The notes: generated by a model from the letters alone, not told the origin. Shown: positions 46,650 through 56,362, numbered from the stretch's first letter. The stretch is DNA of 64,000 nt from Phycisphaerae bacterium (GCA_018003015.1 JAGNEZ010000001.1:140808-204807), one strand, 5' to 3'. Numbers and translations are program-made.

Positions 46650-48584
46650 ATGCCTGATCCGAGACCGATCAGCACGACACCTGGGCGCACCCGCTTCACT
46701 TGGTTTCTTGCGGCAGTGGCGGGGATAGCGGCTCTGGCCATGGGCTACGGTCTGGCGGGCGCGTCCGAACCGCTGGTTTCATCCCAGACAGTCCAACTCG
46801 CGTTTCGGGTCTGCGCGAGTCTGTTCGTGCTCAGCCGATTGCTCATGCTTGTTCCGCTGCGCGGGTTGGGTGTCCGGCTCCGCTGCTGGTGGGTGGACTA
46901 CGTCCTGTTGCTCGGAGGCCTGGCCTGGTGGCTGCTGAACCTGTCACGCGGACCGATGGTCCTCGAATTGATCACCTGCTACTGCCTGGCGATGGCGGTC
47001 TGGGCGATCGCGTATGAAGGCCTGAAATCCCTCACCCGCGGGGCGGAAAACGGCCGGGTCCGTGCGGCCGGCTGGCGTCTGCTCACCGCCGGGCTCTTAC
47101 TGGCGGTTCTCGCCGGCGCGGTCCTCGCCCTGCCCGCCTGCTGGCACGGGGAGTACCCCGTTCCCACGGAGGGCGACTACGTCGGGTACCGGCTGGCGTC
47201 CCACTGGCTAAGATGCACGTTCACCGCGACGGCGGCTCTGACTGGAACCGGGCTGAGCCTCATCGACATCGGCCAGGAGCTGAGTCGCGCGGGCCAGACT
47301 GTCGTCCTCGTGCTGATGCAGTTCGGCGGACTCGCGATCCTGGCGATCGGAGCGGTGGCCGGCTGGCGGCTACGGCGGCTGGCGGGCTGGGGCTGCGAGG
47401 ACGACAACTGCTCGCCGCACGGGCCGGCCTGGCTGATCGTGTTCACGCTGATCCTCGCCCTGGGCCTGGAGGCGGTCGGCGCCTGGATCCTGCTCCCCAT
47501 GTGGGGCGACGAGACCCACCCCCCGCTTTCGATCCACAACGACCAGCTGTTCGCTTCCGCATTCCATGCCGTCAGCGCCTTCTGCAACGTCGGGCTGACC
47601 CTGGAGAGCAACGGGCTGGTGGCCAAGGCTGGCCACTACGGCGTGTTCGCGGCCATCCTGCCGCTGATGATCCTCGGCAGCCTGGGCGGGCCGGTGCTCT
47701 ACGATCTGTTCCGGCGGGTGCTCCACCTGCGCGGTCTCGGGCTGTCGTATCTGTCCCGGCATTTCTGGCTGGCCGTGGCGGGCAGTGCCGTGGTGACCGC
47801 CCTGGGCGCTGCCCTGCTGGTCGGCATCGAGAAATCACCCCGCCGCTGGCAATTGCGAAACCCGCGCTCGGACACGCCCGGCCGGCTGATGGTGGCCACC
47901 GCCCCGAGCACGAGCACGCCGGCCACAGCCGCCTCCTTGAGTTCCGCCGCGCCGGCCAGCGCGGAGAGTCCGCCCAGTCAGCCTTCGGAGCGAGCCAAGA
48001 CCGAACGACTCCAGAGCCAGAGCCGCGGGCAGTGCTGGGCCTCGGCTTTCTTCCAGAGTGCGGCGACCCGCACCGGCGGCATGCGCATCGTGCGCCTGGA
48101 CGAGAATTCCCTCGCACCAGCCAGCCGGCTCGTGCTGATGTGCCTGATGCTGGCCGGGGGCGAAGTGGGAGGCACGGCCGGAGGAATCCGCCTCATGGTG
48201 CTGTTCCTCATCCTGGGCACCCTTTTCTCCAGATCCGCTTCGTCGACCGACGCCACCTCCTCCAAGCGAGCCGTCGCAAGGCAGCATGTCCTGACCATCG
48301 CAGTCGGAGCGACCTTCTCTCTACTGGTCATCATTGCCCTGACCACCCTGGCCCTGACCTTCCGCGAGGCCGGCTCACCTCAGGCCTGCCTGTTCGAGGC
48401 GGTCAGCGTCGGCTGCAACGTCGGCTTCTCGGCCGGCTTGACCGGCCCTCACCTGTCTACCCAAGGCATCGTCATCCTGATCCTCTCGATGCTCTTTTCA
48501 CGCATTGTCCCCTTGGCAATCCTGCTTCGAAGCCGCCTCGTATCGCTTGCCACGGTCCATCCCCAGCGCGGAGACAACGACTGA
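46650..48584 (+). CDS. TrkH/KtrB-type potassium uptake channel subunit
   Basis: 644 residues with four pore repeats typical of TrkH/KtrB. Selectivity-filter stretches are FTATAALTGTGLSLID, SAFCNVGLTLESNG, SAATRTGGMRIVRLD and EAVSVGCNVGFSAGLTG. Two extra spans precede the first repeat. A low-complexity S/T/A/P-rich loop of about 60 residues (~410-470) sits before the third filter and is unusual for the family. GGGGGAG precedes the ATG. The cytoplasmic NAD-gating partner (TrkA/KtrA) is not in this window. Confidence 0.87.
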   Translation: MPDPRPISTTPGRTRFTWFLAAVAGIAALAMGYGLAGASEPLVSSQTVQLAFRVCASLFVLSRLLMLVPLRGLGVRLRCWWVDYVLLLGGLAWWLLNLSRGPMVLELITCYCLAMAVWAIAYEGLKSLTRGAENGRVRAAGWRLLTAGLLLAVLAGAVLALPACWHGEYPVPTEGDYVGYRLASHWLRCTFTATAALTGTGLSLIDIGQELSRAGQTVVLVLMQFGGLAILAIGAVAGWRLRRLAGWGCEDDNCSPHGPAWLIVFTLILALGLEAVGAWILLPMWGDETHPPLSIHNDQLFASAFHAVSAFCNVGLTLESNGLVAKAGHYGVFAAILPLMILGSLGGPVLYDLFRRVLHLRGLGLSYLSRHFWLAVAGSAVVTALGAALLVGIEKSPRRWQLRNPRSDTPGRLMVATAPSTSTPATAASLSSAAPASAESPPSQPSERAKTERLQSQSRGQCWASAFFQSAATRTGGMRIVRLDENSLAPASRLVLMCLMLAGGEVGGTAGGIRLMVLFLILGTLFSRSASSTDATSSKRAVARQHVLTIAVGATFSLLVIIALTTLALTFREAGSPQACLFEAVSVGCNVGFSAGLTGPHLSTQGIVILILSMLFSRIVPLAILLRSRLVSLATVHPQRGDND

Positions 48585-48660
48585 GAAAGCTGAGAGCAAG
48601 GCTTCGAGTTGATTCGGGAGAAACGGGGAGGAGCGGATCGCCAACGCCAGCTCGCCCGGC

Positions 48661-48870
48661 TCAGGCCACGCACAACCGCCGGCCGGCTTCCACGGGCACA
48701 GCGGAGAAGTCGGGTTCCGGTCGAGACAGCTGCGGCGAAACGAGCGCGGCGGTCTTCTGCATCTGACTGACAAGCTGGGCAACGCTGAGCCGGGGAGACT
48801 CACCCTCTGGACAGGCGCAAGGATGGCAAGCCATCAGTCCTGAGCACTGCATGCACTTGGGCAATGGCAT
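48661..48870 (-). CDS. Small cysteine-rich protein (possible)
   Basis: 69 residues from the ATG at 48870, which follows GAGAGGA by about ten bases. The N-terminus has a cysteine group C-x2-C-x5-C-x2-C-x-C (KCMQCSGLMACHPCAC), possibly metal binding. The rest is ordinary with no known motif. It is listed because of the good start context and the Cys spacing. It lies alone in a 685-base gap. Chance frame remains possible. Confidence 0.4.
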   Translation of the reverse strand: MPLPKCMQCSGLMACHPCACPEGESPRLSVAQLVSQMQKTAALVSPQLSRPEPDFSAVPVEAGRRLCVA

Positions 48871-49269
48871 AGATTCCGTCCTCTCGATGGGGACACCTGC
48901 CGCCCCTCGCGGGGCATTGCTGCCTACTCGGTTATACCCAGGGTCATCGGCATAAGCAACCATTTTCCACAGTATTAGCTGGACCAATAACAGGCGACGT
49001 TCCGTTTGCATGCACTAATGCTCAGCCCCAGCTGCGACAGGTCTGAATTGAACATAACCCCTTTCTCCACAAAGCAATACCAGGGTCTTGCGTCAAACGG
49101 CGCAGCCATGAGGTTTCTCGATCCTTGAGAGCACCCGGCCGCCCGATACCTGCGTTGTTCCCCACCCACGCGGGCCGGAAAACGCGGGCGATGTCAACAC
49201 GGTACCCCCCGGTAGTCGATCTATGAGCGGGCAACGATCCCTCGGTCATGCTCAGAGGCAGGTGCACTG
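48871..49269. other. Intergenic region before the STAS gene
   Basis: About 400 bases with no protein frame that I trust. An AT-richer stretch near 48950-49020 may be promoter sequence for the small minus-strand gene. No repeat, RNA gene or hairpin with a T-run was recognised. Confidence 0.35.
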
Positions 49270-49647
49270 ATGCTTGCGAAGTCCTACAGGCTGGAATCGG
49301 TCGGAGAGATCGGCATTGTCGAGCTGCTGGACCGGACACTGGTTGAGGCGGCCTCCCTCCAGGAACTGGGTGTGGCCATTCGTCGGCTGATCGCCAAGGG
49401 CACGTACCACATCCTGCTTATCGATTTTGCCAACGTCGCGTTTCTGGGATCCGCGGCCCTGGGAATCCTGGTCTCTCTTCGCCAGGAGATGGAGTACCAG
49501 AAAGGTCGAATCGAGATTTGCGGCATGCGTAAGGAACTGTTGCAGATCCTGCGCTTCTCTCGACTCGATCGGTTGTTCGTGCTGTACGAGAACCGCGAGG
49601 CCGCCTTGAAGGTCCTTCAGGAGGGCTCCGTGCCCATCGGCACCTAG
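49270..49647 (+). CDS. STAS-domain anti-sigma factor antagonist-like protein
   Basis: 125 residues, single STAS domain. The signature LLIDFANVAFLGSAALGILVSL aligns with the SpoIIAA loop where the phosphorylated Ser lies (the Ser in GSAALG), although the residue before it is Gly rather than the usual Asp. It would bind and release an anti-sigma kinase in a partner-switching system. No such kinase gene is adjacent. Three bases from the convergent LacI-type gene. Confidence 0.85.
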   Translation: MLAKSYRLESVGEIGIVELLDRTLVEAASLQELGVAIRRLIAKGTYHILLIDFANVAFLGSAALGILVSLRQEMEYQKGRIEICGMRKELLQILRFSRLDRLFVLYENREAALKVLQEGSVPIGT

Positions 49648-49650
49648 CCG

Positions 49651-50727
49651 TCACCCGCTCACGGGGCAGGTTCCGCCCGTGCGGACCATGGGGGGAAGAA
49701 TCAAGTTCTCGAATCGAAACTCCGCCCGGCTCTGTAGCTCGACCATCTTGCGGACCGCCAGTTCGCCGGCCTCGTACCAGGAAACGTCCACCGAGGTGAT
49801 CGCCTGCCAACCCGGGGCCCGCCAGAAGGAGGCGTCGCAGCCCACCAGGCACACCTCCTGCGGAATTCTAAAACCAGCATCGAGGCCGGCGTGCAAAGCA
49901 CCCACGCTGGCCACGGAAGAGGCCGCGTAAACTCCGTCCGGCCGCATATCCCGCAGCCGCGGCGTCAGCCACGCCATCGCCCCACGCTCGCCCACGTCCA
50001 GTGGAATCTCCAGCAGTTCAACTTCGATCCCGGCCTCCCGGGCCACGCTGAGCGCCCCTTCCTTGCGCAGCCGGATCGGCTCCCAGAAGAAATCGTCGCT
50101 GACGATCACCCACTTGCGCCGACCGGCATCACGCAGCAGCCGGGCCGCGATCTGACCGACTTCGAGGTTGTTCACGTCGATGGCGTTTGACGGGCAGGTC
50201 GTGGGATGCTCCGGAAAGACGATCACCACCGGCAAACCGAGTTCGATCTGCCGGCGCATCGGATCGTCCAGCACCGTCGGCGGGGTACGCAGAATGGCCC
50301 CGAAAACGCCGCCGTCGAGGACGCCGCGGACCCGCTGGACAGCCGCTTCGGGCTCCGGCGAGTCCAGACTGGCCAAGACCGGGTACAAATCCAGGACGCG
50401 CGAGGCCTCCATCGCTCCAGCCAGAAACTGGCCTTCGAGGGCTTGCACATGCCAGGAACTCGGCTGCGCCCGGGCATCGCCGCGCCCGCGGAGAATCAGC
50501 CCGTAAAACGTCGGATGACCACTCCGCAGGCTGATCGCCATCAGGTTGGCGGCGTAACCCTGTTCCTCCGCAATCCGTCGGACGCGGTCCACGGTCTCCG
50601 GCCGGAATCGTCTGATCACCTCCGGCCGATTGGCCAGGATGAGCGAGACCGTCGCCCGGGATACCCCGGCTTCCTCGGCAATGGCTTGAATGGTTGGACG
50701 CGTCTTCCGCTTTCCGGCGTCTGGCAT
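49651..50727 (-). CDS. LacI-family transcriptional regulator
   Basis: 358 residues. N-terminal helix-turn-helix and hinge (TIQAIAEEAGVSRATVSLILANRPEVIRRF) followed by a periplasmic-binding-like effector domain (YGLILRGRGDARA, GVFGAILRTPP, VYAASSVASVGALHAGLDAG, VCLVGCDASFW). It probably senses a sugar and controls nearby carbohydrate genes. The genes for a ceramidase-like and a beta-helix protein lie just upstream on the same strand, so they are candidate targets (inference). Confidence 0.92.
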   Translation of the reverse strand: MPDAGKRKTRPTIQAIAEEAGVSRATVSLILANRPEVIRRFRPETVDRVRRIAEEQGYAANLMAISLRSGHPTFYGLILRGRGDARAQPSSWHVQALEGQFLAGAMEASRVLDLYPVLASLDSPEPEAAVQRVRGVLDGGVFGAILRTPPTVLDDPMRRQIELGLPVVIVFPEHPTTCPSNAIDVNNLEVGQIAARLLRDAGRRKWVIVSDDFFWEPIRLRKEGALSVAREAGIEVELLEIPLDVGERGAMAWLTPRLRDMRPDGVYAASSVASVGALHAGLDAGFRIPQEVCLVGCDASFWRAPGWQAITSVDVSWYEAGELAVRKMVELQSRAEFRFENLILPPMVRTGGTCPVSG

Positions 50728-50986
50728 AGTATCCCGATTCTACCGCAACGGGGTCGTCATGTCTTGCACGCGGACCGCGACCTGCCGTGCAAAGGGCCTG
50801 GAGAGCCCACCCTGCGTCTTCCCGGCAGCCTCGCGCCCGACACGCGGTCCGGGCGACGCCAGGCATGCGAACGAAGCAGAGCTACCTGGAGGAAGTCAAG
50901 GCTATCTCGGGACGTTCATATCCCCTCCGCGGCCTGCGGATCGCGGATCCACCCTGGCTTTCCTCGCTGATTTGCCGCGTACTTGA

Positions 50987-52462
50987 CTACCGATCCTTGA
51001 ACAGCGACTCCCATGCGGCCATGATTCGCGGGCCGGCTTCCGGGCCACAGGAATTGGCCTCGCCGTACTGCCGATCCTTGCGACCGTAGGCGTAGGGAGC
51101 GACCCAGTCCCACTGCGACTTGGGGAGGATATAGCCAATCTCGTCGTTGGCCAGCCCGACGAGCATCTGATGCTGGCCCTTCATCAGGCCGAAAACCGAC
51201 GGCTCTTGGGGGGCACCCTGGAAGTCGGCGCCGGGATCCTGGGGGGCCTGGATCTTGCCGAGGGTCAGCTCGGGATAGATCTCGCCGGGGATGGCCGCGA
51301 TTTCGAGACCGCCGATGGTCAAGCGGGCTACCTCGGTCTTGAGGAAGAACTCGGGACCGGCCGCAGCGGTCGCAGGGGCATCAGCTGAGGCGGCGTCGGG
51401 CGTGGTCGGCGCGGGGGCCGTAGCGGGGATGGAGGTGCGCTCACCCTTCTCGTCGAAGACCTGCCGCCGCAGGATGCTCATCTGGGCACCGAGCCGGTAC
51501 ATCGGGTTCCACAGCGGGATGAGCAGTTCTTTGGCGTCAGCCCGGATCGGACCGGCGAGGGGCTCTGACTTCGCCAGAGTTCGCTCCGCGATGGTCCCAA
51601 TGAGACGACCGTAGGCCATCATCTGTTCGATCGGTTCGGTCGGGATCGGCTCGTTGGTGATCGGATGGGTCTTCGGCTCGCGCGGAGCGAGCAGCCCGCC
51701 GACCGTGCCGGTGTTGTGGATCGCCGTGCCACCGAACTTCTCCTCGAGATGCTCGCGTTCGGTGGACGGGAAGTCGCTGCTGAGCTGCTTGTTGCGCGAA
51801 CCGAGAACCTCCGGGTGGCACGGCATGTTGACCCAGGTGACGATGACCCTGCCGGTCTCGTCCTTGGCCTGAACAACGGTCAACTGCGAGTCGATGACGA
51901 TGGGCTGCCGCGAATCGCCAATGAGTTGAGCCATCTCGTTGGCATCCGCGTGGGCAATTCTCAGCATGGCCGGACGCATGGCGGCATGGGCATGACCAAT
52001 GACTCTTACGCATGCGGTTCGCACCTGCTTGAGATGCTCGGCATTGACACCGGTTCGCCCGATCGGCCCCCACAGCCCCACCGTGTCTGGCCCGGCATGG
52101 GTGTGCGTGCTGCTGACCAGCACGTAGTCGATTGGCGGCTTCAGTTGAAGCTGATCGACGTCTTTACGGACCCGCAGCACGTCTTCGCGGAACAAACCGA
52201 TGAGATCGCAAGCCACGATGGCCACGGTGCACTTGCCGTCGCTGATCACCATGGCCCGGGCGTAGATGTCGTCGTGAACCGCCTCGGCCTGGCGACCGGG
52301 CCCATAGCCGGCCAGCCAGACCGATGGCGCATCCGGGGCGACTTTGGGCGTGATGGCCTCCGACGCGGCCCCCATTCTGTAACCGTCGGCCGCCCTCGCC
52401 GGGCCGAGAGCAACAGCCATCCCGAGCACCAGAGACGCCAACGCCAGTGGCCAGTTTCTCAT
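50987..52462 (-). CDS. Exported neutral/alkaline ceramidase-like hydrolase
   Basis: 491 residues with a signal peptide ending near PARAAD. The N-terminal metal-site pattern of neutral ceramidases is visible (VSSTHTHAGPDTVGLWG) and NMPCHPEVLGSRN supplies a further His. Family enzymes cleave the amide bond of ceramides, but the planctomycete homologues may have other substrates. The ATG overlaps the stop of the beta-helix gene by four bases (ATGA), so the two are translationally coupled. Confidence 0.72.
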   Translation of the reverse strand: MRNWPLALASLVLGMAVALGPARAADGYRMGAASEAITPKVAPDAPSVWLAGYGPGRQAEAVHDDIYARAMVISDGKCTVAIVACDLIGLFREDVLRVRKDVDQLQLKPPIDYVLVSSTHTHAGPDTVGLWGPIGRTGVNAEHLKQVRTACVRVIGHAHAAMRPAMLRIAHADANEMAQLIGDSRQPIVIDSQLTVVQAKDETGRVIVTWVNMPCHPEVLGSRNKQLSSDFPSTEREHLEEKFGGTAIHNTGTVGGLLAPREPKTHPITNEPIPTEPIEQMMAYGRLIGTIAERTLAKSEPLAGPIRADAKELLIPLWNPMYRLGAQMSILRRQVFDEKGERTSIPATAPAPTTPDAASADAPATAAAGPEFFLKTEVARLTIGGLEIAAIPGEIYPELTLGKIQAPQDPGADFQGAPQEPSVFGLMKGQHQMLVGLANDEIGYILPKSQWDWVAPYAYGRKDRQYGEANSCGPEAGPRIMAAWESLFKDR

Positions 52463-54747
52463 GACTTGCCTTTCTGGTCAGGCCAGACCTTGATCGTGAT
52501 TCGGCCGGCACCAGGGTTTTCGACGGGTCCGGGAGCCGGGTTGGCTTCCTTTCGCGGTTTCCCGAAGTAGTCGGTGTTGATTCGAATCGGTGAGCCGTCG
52601 GGGCGCTCGTAGGGCAGGTTCGGAATGGCGGCCTTGCCCAGGAGATCCGTGGTCACCAGCTTGCGGCCTCGCTCCGTTATCCATTCCTTGTCGAGGCTGA
52701 TTTCGAGATGCCAGCCGTCGGGCCTCTCCACGATCTTGAGGGCGGGATCATAATCCGCCTTGATCAGCGGAGCCTTCTCGTGTTTCGAAGGTCTGGCACC
52801 CTTGAGGAAGACATTGCCATCCATCCACAAGGGCTGCTTGGTGGAGTCGTAAACGGCCAGTCCGTCCGGGCCGGCGAAGAGGTTGTTGTAGAAGCGGTCG
52901 TCGCCGCCCACGATCTTGCGGAGGCCGGCCACTTCGGTGGTATGGGCCGCGTGGAACGGCGTCTCACGACTCAGCTCCGGACGGGGCAAAATACGTCCCG
53001 CGAACAGATTGTGTGCATAAGCGCCGCCCTCGGACATGTTCAGCAGACTCGTTCGGGAGAGCAGGAAGTTGTTGTCCACAAGGAACGGCCCATGGTCCAC
53101 CTCGAAGAAAAGGTCCTGCCAGCCGTTGTCGTGGAAGAGGTTTCCGGTCACGAGGGTGCCTTGAGCCATCCAGTCCAGCCACAGGCCCTGGCAGCATCGA
53201 TAAATGTGGTTGTGGCTGATCGCCGTGTCGATCGCACCATGGAACTTGATGCCCGCCATCTCCGCTCCACCGAACAACTGGCGGACGTGGATGTCATGGA
53301 TGGTGTTGCCGGTGACCAGGCTGAAGATCGGTCCGAGGCTGCCGACGATACCCGCCTGCTCGCAATGGGTAACAGTGTTGTTGCGGACGATGTGGTGGCC
53401 AATGGTCTCCTTACTCCAGCCGCGTTTCAGGCCGCGCTCGATGGTCTTGACATAGCCCTCGGCCGTGTTGGCGGAGGTATTGTCGAACTCGTCACCGTGC
53501 TTGCCTAGGGAGATGCCGGAGCAGACCGAATGGCTGACCACATTGTTCTCGATAATCCAACCCTTGCTCCAATGAGTGCCGATCAGGCCGATCTGCTCGG
53601 CGGTGGGCGGGGCCCAGGGTGTGGCCGCGTGCCGCATGGCGAAGCCCCGAACGGTGATGTAGTTGCGGCCCGGCTGGTCGGGATAGAAGACCGTTCGGCG
53701 CACGTTGATTTCGACCCGTTGTCCGTTGGGATCAACACCCGGGAATTGCGCCCAGATCATCGTGTCTGACGTTTCCACCTTGGCGAGCCACAGCCCGGCG
53801 TTCAACGCACTCGGCCTGGGAGCTTTGAACACCAAGCACAGCGTCTTGGTCCCGCCGACCGGCTTGATCCGGGCGATGAACGAAGACCAGGATTGCCAGT
53901 CGCCGGTGTTCGGGATGACGCATGTCCCGAGCAGTTCTCCGTCGACCTTGTCGAGGCGGATTTCGATGGTTCCGCCGTCGGAGGCCGATGCGGCCCGGAT
54001 TTCCAGCTGCTCGACGGATTGGGCAAAATCAACTTTGTCGTAGCGGACCCAGTGGCCGTGCTCAATGAAGCCGATGCACTCGCCACCCTCCGAGCAAGCG
54101 GCATTCTGCGTACCGTTCTTGGCGGTGAAGCTGGTGGCCGGGATCCGCCCGGCGTCGCCGGTGTCTTTGCCAGGCCGAAGCCAAGCCACGTTGAGCAGAT
54201 ACTGGTGACCTGCCCGAGCGAGCCAGGCCGGCGCACTCCCGGCCGGGGCCAGTACTTCGTCCAACTTCGTGGCCTCGATCAGCCAGTCGTCATTGAGATA
54301 CACGGCACCGGTATGGTGCTCGCGCCCCTTGGGATCGAACCAGTCGCCGCGAATGAGGTCGCTATGAGGATTGAAGTCGCCAAAGAGCGAGTTGGGCACG
54401 GTCGCCTTCCAGGTGTCATTCTGGACCTTGATCCAGCCCTTGACTACTTCAGACCCTCTGAGCTCGACCTTCTCGCCCGGGGCTGCCTGATAGACGATGC
54501 GTCGGGCGTCCGATTCGCCTCCGCGCGGCGGGCTGATGCGTTCGCGGTAGGTGCCCTCATGCACGGTGACGGTATCACCCGGCTGAGCCAGTTCCGCGCC
54601 GCGCTGAATCGTGCGCAGTGGTGCCGCTTGTGTGCCGGGGTTGGAATCGCTGCCGCTGATCGCAACATGCAGCTCTGCGGCATGAGAAGAAGCGTGAATC
54701 CCGAGCGCCATAGCCATCACCAATGAAAGAGAGACACTTCTTGTCAT
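52459..54747 (-). CDS. Exported right-handed beta-helix protein with an inserted CBM6 domain
   Basis: 762 residues. Signal peptide ending in SSHAAE. The N-terminal part starts a parallel beta-helix (LHVAISGSDSNPGTQAAPLR, DTVTVHEGTYRERI). Residues ~220-320 match a CBM6 carbohydrate-binding module (GHWVRYDKVDFAQSVEQLEI, GGTIEIRLDKVDGELLG, NTGDWQSW). The helix resumes with many N-x-V/I repeats (IENNVVSHSVCSGISLG, VRNNTVTHCEQAGIVG, SHNHIYRCCQGLWLDW, VTGNLFHDNGW). The fold suits a polysaccharide lyase or hydrolase. AAGGAGG precedes the ATG. First gene of a coupled pair with the ceramidase-like gene. Confidence 0.78.
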   Translation of the reverse strand: MTRSVSLSLVMAMALGIHASSHAAELHVAISGSDSNPGTQAAPLRTIQRGAELAQPGDTVTVHEGTYRERISPPRGGESDARRIVYQAAPGEKVELRGSEVVKGWIKVQNDTWKATVPNSLFGDFNPHSDLIRGDWFDPKGREHHTGAVYLNDDWLIEATKLDEVLAPAGSAPAWLARAGHQYLLNVAWLRPGKDTGDAGRIPATSFTAKNGTQNAACSEGGECIGFIEHGHWVRYDKVDFAQSVEQLEIRAASASDGGTIEIRLDKVDGELLGTCVIPNTGDWQSWSSFIARIKPVGGTKTLCLVFKAPRPSALNAGLWLAKVETSDTMIWAQFPGVDPNGQRVEINVRRTVFYPDQPGRNYITVRGFAMRHAATPWAPPTAEQIGLIGTHWSKGWIIENNVVSHSVCSGISLGKHGDEFDNTSANTAEGYVKTIERGLKRGWSKETIGHHIVRNNTVTHCEQAGIVGSLGPIFSLVTGNTIHDIHVRQLFGGAEMAGIKFHGAIDTAISHNHIYRCCQGLWLDWMAQGTLVTGNLFHDNGWQDLFFEVDHGPFLVDNNFLLSRTSLLNMSEGGAYAHNLFAGRILPRPELSRETPFHAAHTTEVAGLRKIVGGDDRFYNNLFAGPDGLAVYDSTKQPLWMDGNVFLKGARPSKHEKAPLIKADYDPALKIVERPDGWHLEISLDKEWITERGRKLVTTDLLGKAAIPNLPYERPDGSPIRINTDYFGKPRKEANPAPGPVENPGAGRITIKVWPDQKGKS

Positions 54748-54914
54748 GCTGGTCCTCCTTAGACGAGCGGGAATGCCCGCCGTGTCTGTCCGATCAGGTT
54801 AACGATTGGCCTCGCAGTCGTCGAGGTGGTGGGGGCCGAACAAGGGGGATTGGAGCAGAAGAACCGTGATGGCGATCGGACGCCTCAAGCGGCTGGCAAG
54901 CCGTTAGTCTATAC

Positions 54915-56258
54915 TCAGAGTGCCTTCGTGCGACCGGGTACTGCCAGCGGGTAGCGGCCCTGGGCATCGGGCTTGACCGGTGGATCGGAATCCATGGTCA
55001 AGTCCTCCAAGCCAGGGGCGAGAACGAGGTCTGAGGCGAGGGCATCGTCCCAGGTAACCTCCCTGCCGGATTCGGCGGCCATGCGGCCGAGGATACCTGC
55101 GAGGGCCGCGAAGGCGGAGCGTTTGACCTCATTGTACGGCTTGTTCTGCCGGATGGCTTCGAACAACAGATCGTGCTCGACCTGGTACGAGTCGCCCTTG
55201 TCGCCCTTGAACCGCCAGATGATGCTCTCTTCCGCGGGCTTGTAGCCCTTGTAGATGAGCGGGTCGGGAATGCCTTCGCCCAGTATGGCCGAACCTTTGG
55301 CTCCATGGATCACATTGCCCCAAAAGCCCCAGCAGTCGGCCATATGCCGGGCCTGGGCGAGCATCCGCGTTCCGTCGGCGAAGGAGTATTCGACGGCATA
55401 GTGGTCGAACATCTGGTCAGGCTCGGCGCGGGGATACCGCCCGCCCTGTCCCTGGGCGGATATGGGCCAGGCGTTCTTGGCCCAGCAGCACACATCAAGG
55501 TTGTGAATGAGCCAATCCAGGATGAAACTCCCGCCCAACCAGTTGAAGTTGTGGAAATGGCGAATCTGGTGGGCCATTTCGCCGGTGCCGGCCGGTTTGG
55601 GCGCGATGCCCACGGGGCCGTGCTCGCGATAGGACCAACAGGTAATGACGTCGCCGATAACGCCGTCGTGGATTCGGCGAATGGCCTCCTGCAGCGGGGC
55701 GTAATGGCGGCTCATCAGGCCGCCGGCGATCTTGAGGTTCTTCCTGTCGGCCTCCTCACCGGCCTTGAGCACGCGGCGGACTCCCGGGCTGTCGACGGCA
55801 AACGCCTTTTCCATGAACACGTGGCAGCTCTTGGCGACCGCGTATTCGAGGTGGGGCGGCCGAAAGCCAGGGGGTGTGGCCAGGATGACCACGCCGGAGC
55901 CGCCGAGGGCGTCGATCGCCTTCTTGTAGGCGTCGAAGCCTATGAACTGGCGGTCTTTGGGAACGTTGACCTGCTTGCCGAATCGCTCGGAAATGGCCTT
56001 GAGACTGGACTGGAGCCGGTCGTCGAAGACGTCGGCCATGGCCACGAGTTGCGTCGGGCCGCTCTTGGTCGAGAGAGCGTTGATCGCGGCGCCCGTGCCC
56101 CGCCCGCCGCAGCCGACCAGGGCGACTTTGATGGTGTTGTCCTCCGCTGCGTGGACGGAAGAGACGGCCGCGGTCCCGAAAGCCGACAGGGCGGCAATCC
56201 GGCCGGAGGTATTCAGGAATTCACGACGCGACGCACGCCTGCCGGGTTTCTGACTCAT
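54915..56258 (-). CDS. Tat-exported Gfo/Idh/MocA-family oxidoreductase
   Basis: About 447 residues from the ATG at 56258 (AAGAGGG upstream). Twin-arginine signal RRASRREFLNTSGRIAALSAF. The dinucleotide-binding start is IKVALVGCGGRGTGAAIN, followed by VAMADVFDDRL and later FMEKAFAVDSPGVRRVL, the EK(P/A) motif typical of this family. Probably an NAD(P)-dependent sugar oxidoreductase carried out of the cytoplasm with its cofactor. A 14-bp perfect palindrome lies just upstream. Confidence 0.87.
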   Translation of the reverse strand: MSQKPGRRASRREFLNTSGRIAALSAFGTAAVSSVHAAEDNTIKVALVGCGGRGTGAAINALSTKSGPTQLVAMADVFDDRLQSSLKAISERFGKQVNVPKDRQFIGFDAYKKAIDALGGSGVVILATPPGFRPPHLEYAVAKSCHVFMEKAFAVDSPGVRRVLKAGEEADRKNLKIAGGLMSRHYAPLQEAIRRIHDGVIGDVITCWSYREHGPVGIAPKPAGTGEMAHQIRHFHNFNWLGGSFILDWLIHNLDVCCWAKNAWPISAQGQGGRYPRAEPDQMFDHYAVEYSFADGTRMLAQARHMADCWGFWGNVIHGAKGSAILGEGIPDPLIYKGYKPAEESIIWRFKGDKGDSYQVEHDLLFEAIRQNKPYNEVKRSAFAALAGILGRMAAESGREVTWDDALASDLVLAPGLEDLTMDSDPPVKPDAQGRYPLAVPGRTKAL

Positions 56259-56305
56259 GGATGTGCCCTCTTGACATCGACTCGCTCTTAGATGCCCCCC
56301 ACATG

Positions 56306-56319
56306 ATACCACGTGGTAT
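56306..56319. promoter_or_regulatory. Perfect 14-bp palindrome, candidate operator
   Basis: ATACCACGTGGTAT, fully self-complementary with a central CG, about 48 bases upstream of the oxidoreductase start and 44 bases after the stop of the fused acetate kinase gene (both minus strand). Centres of this kind are typical of LacI-family operators. No second copy was noticed. Confidence 0.45.
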
Positions 56320-56362
56320 GTTGGCCCGTCGAGCTCGAGGGTGACCTTGGAGCCCGGCCGGC

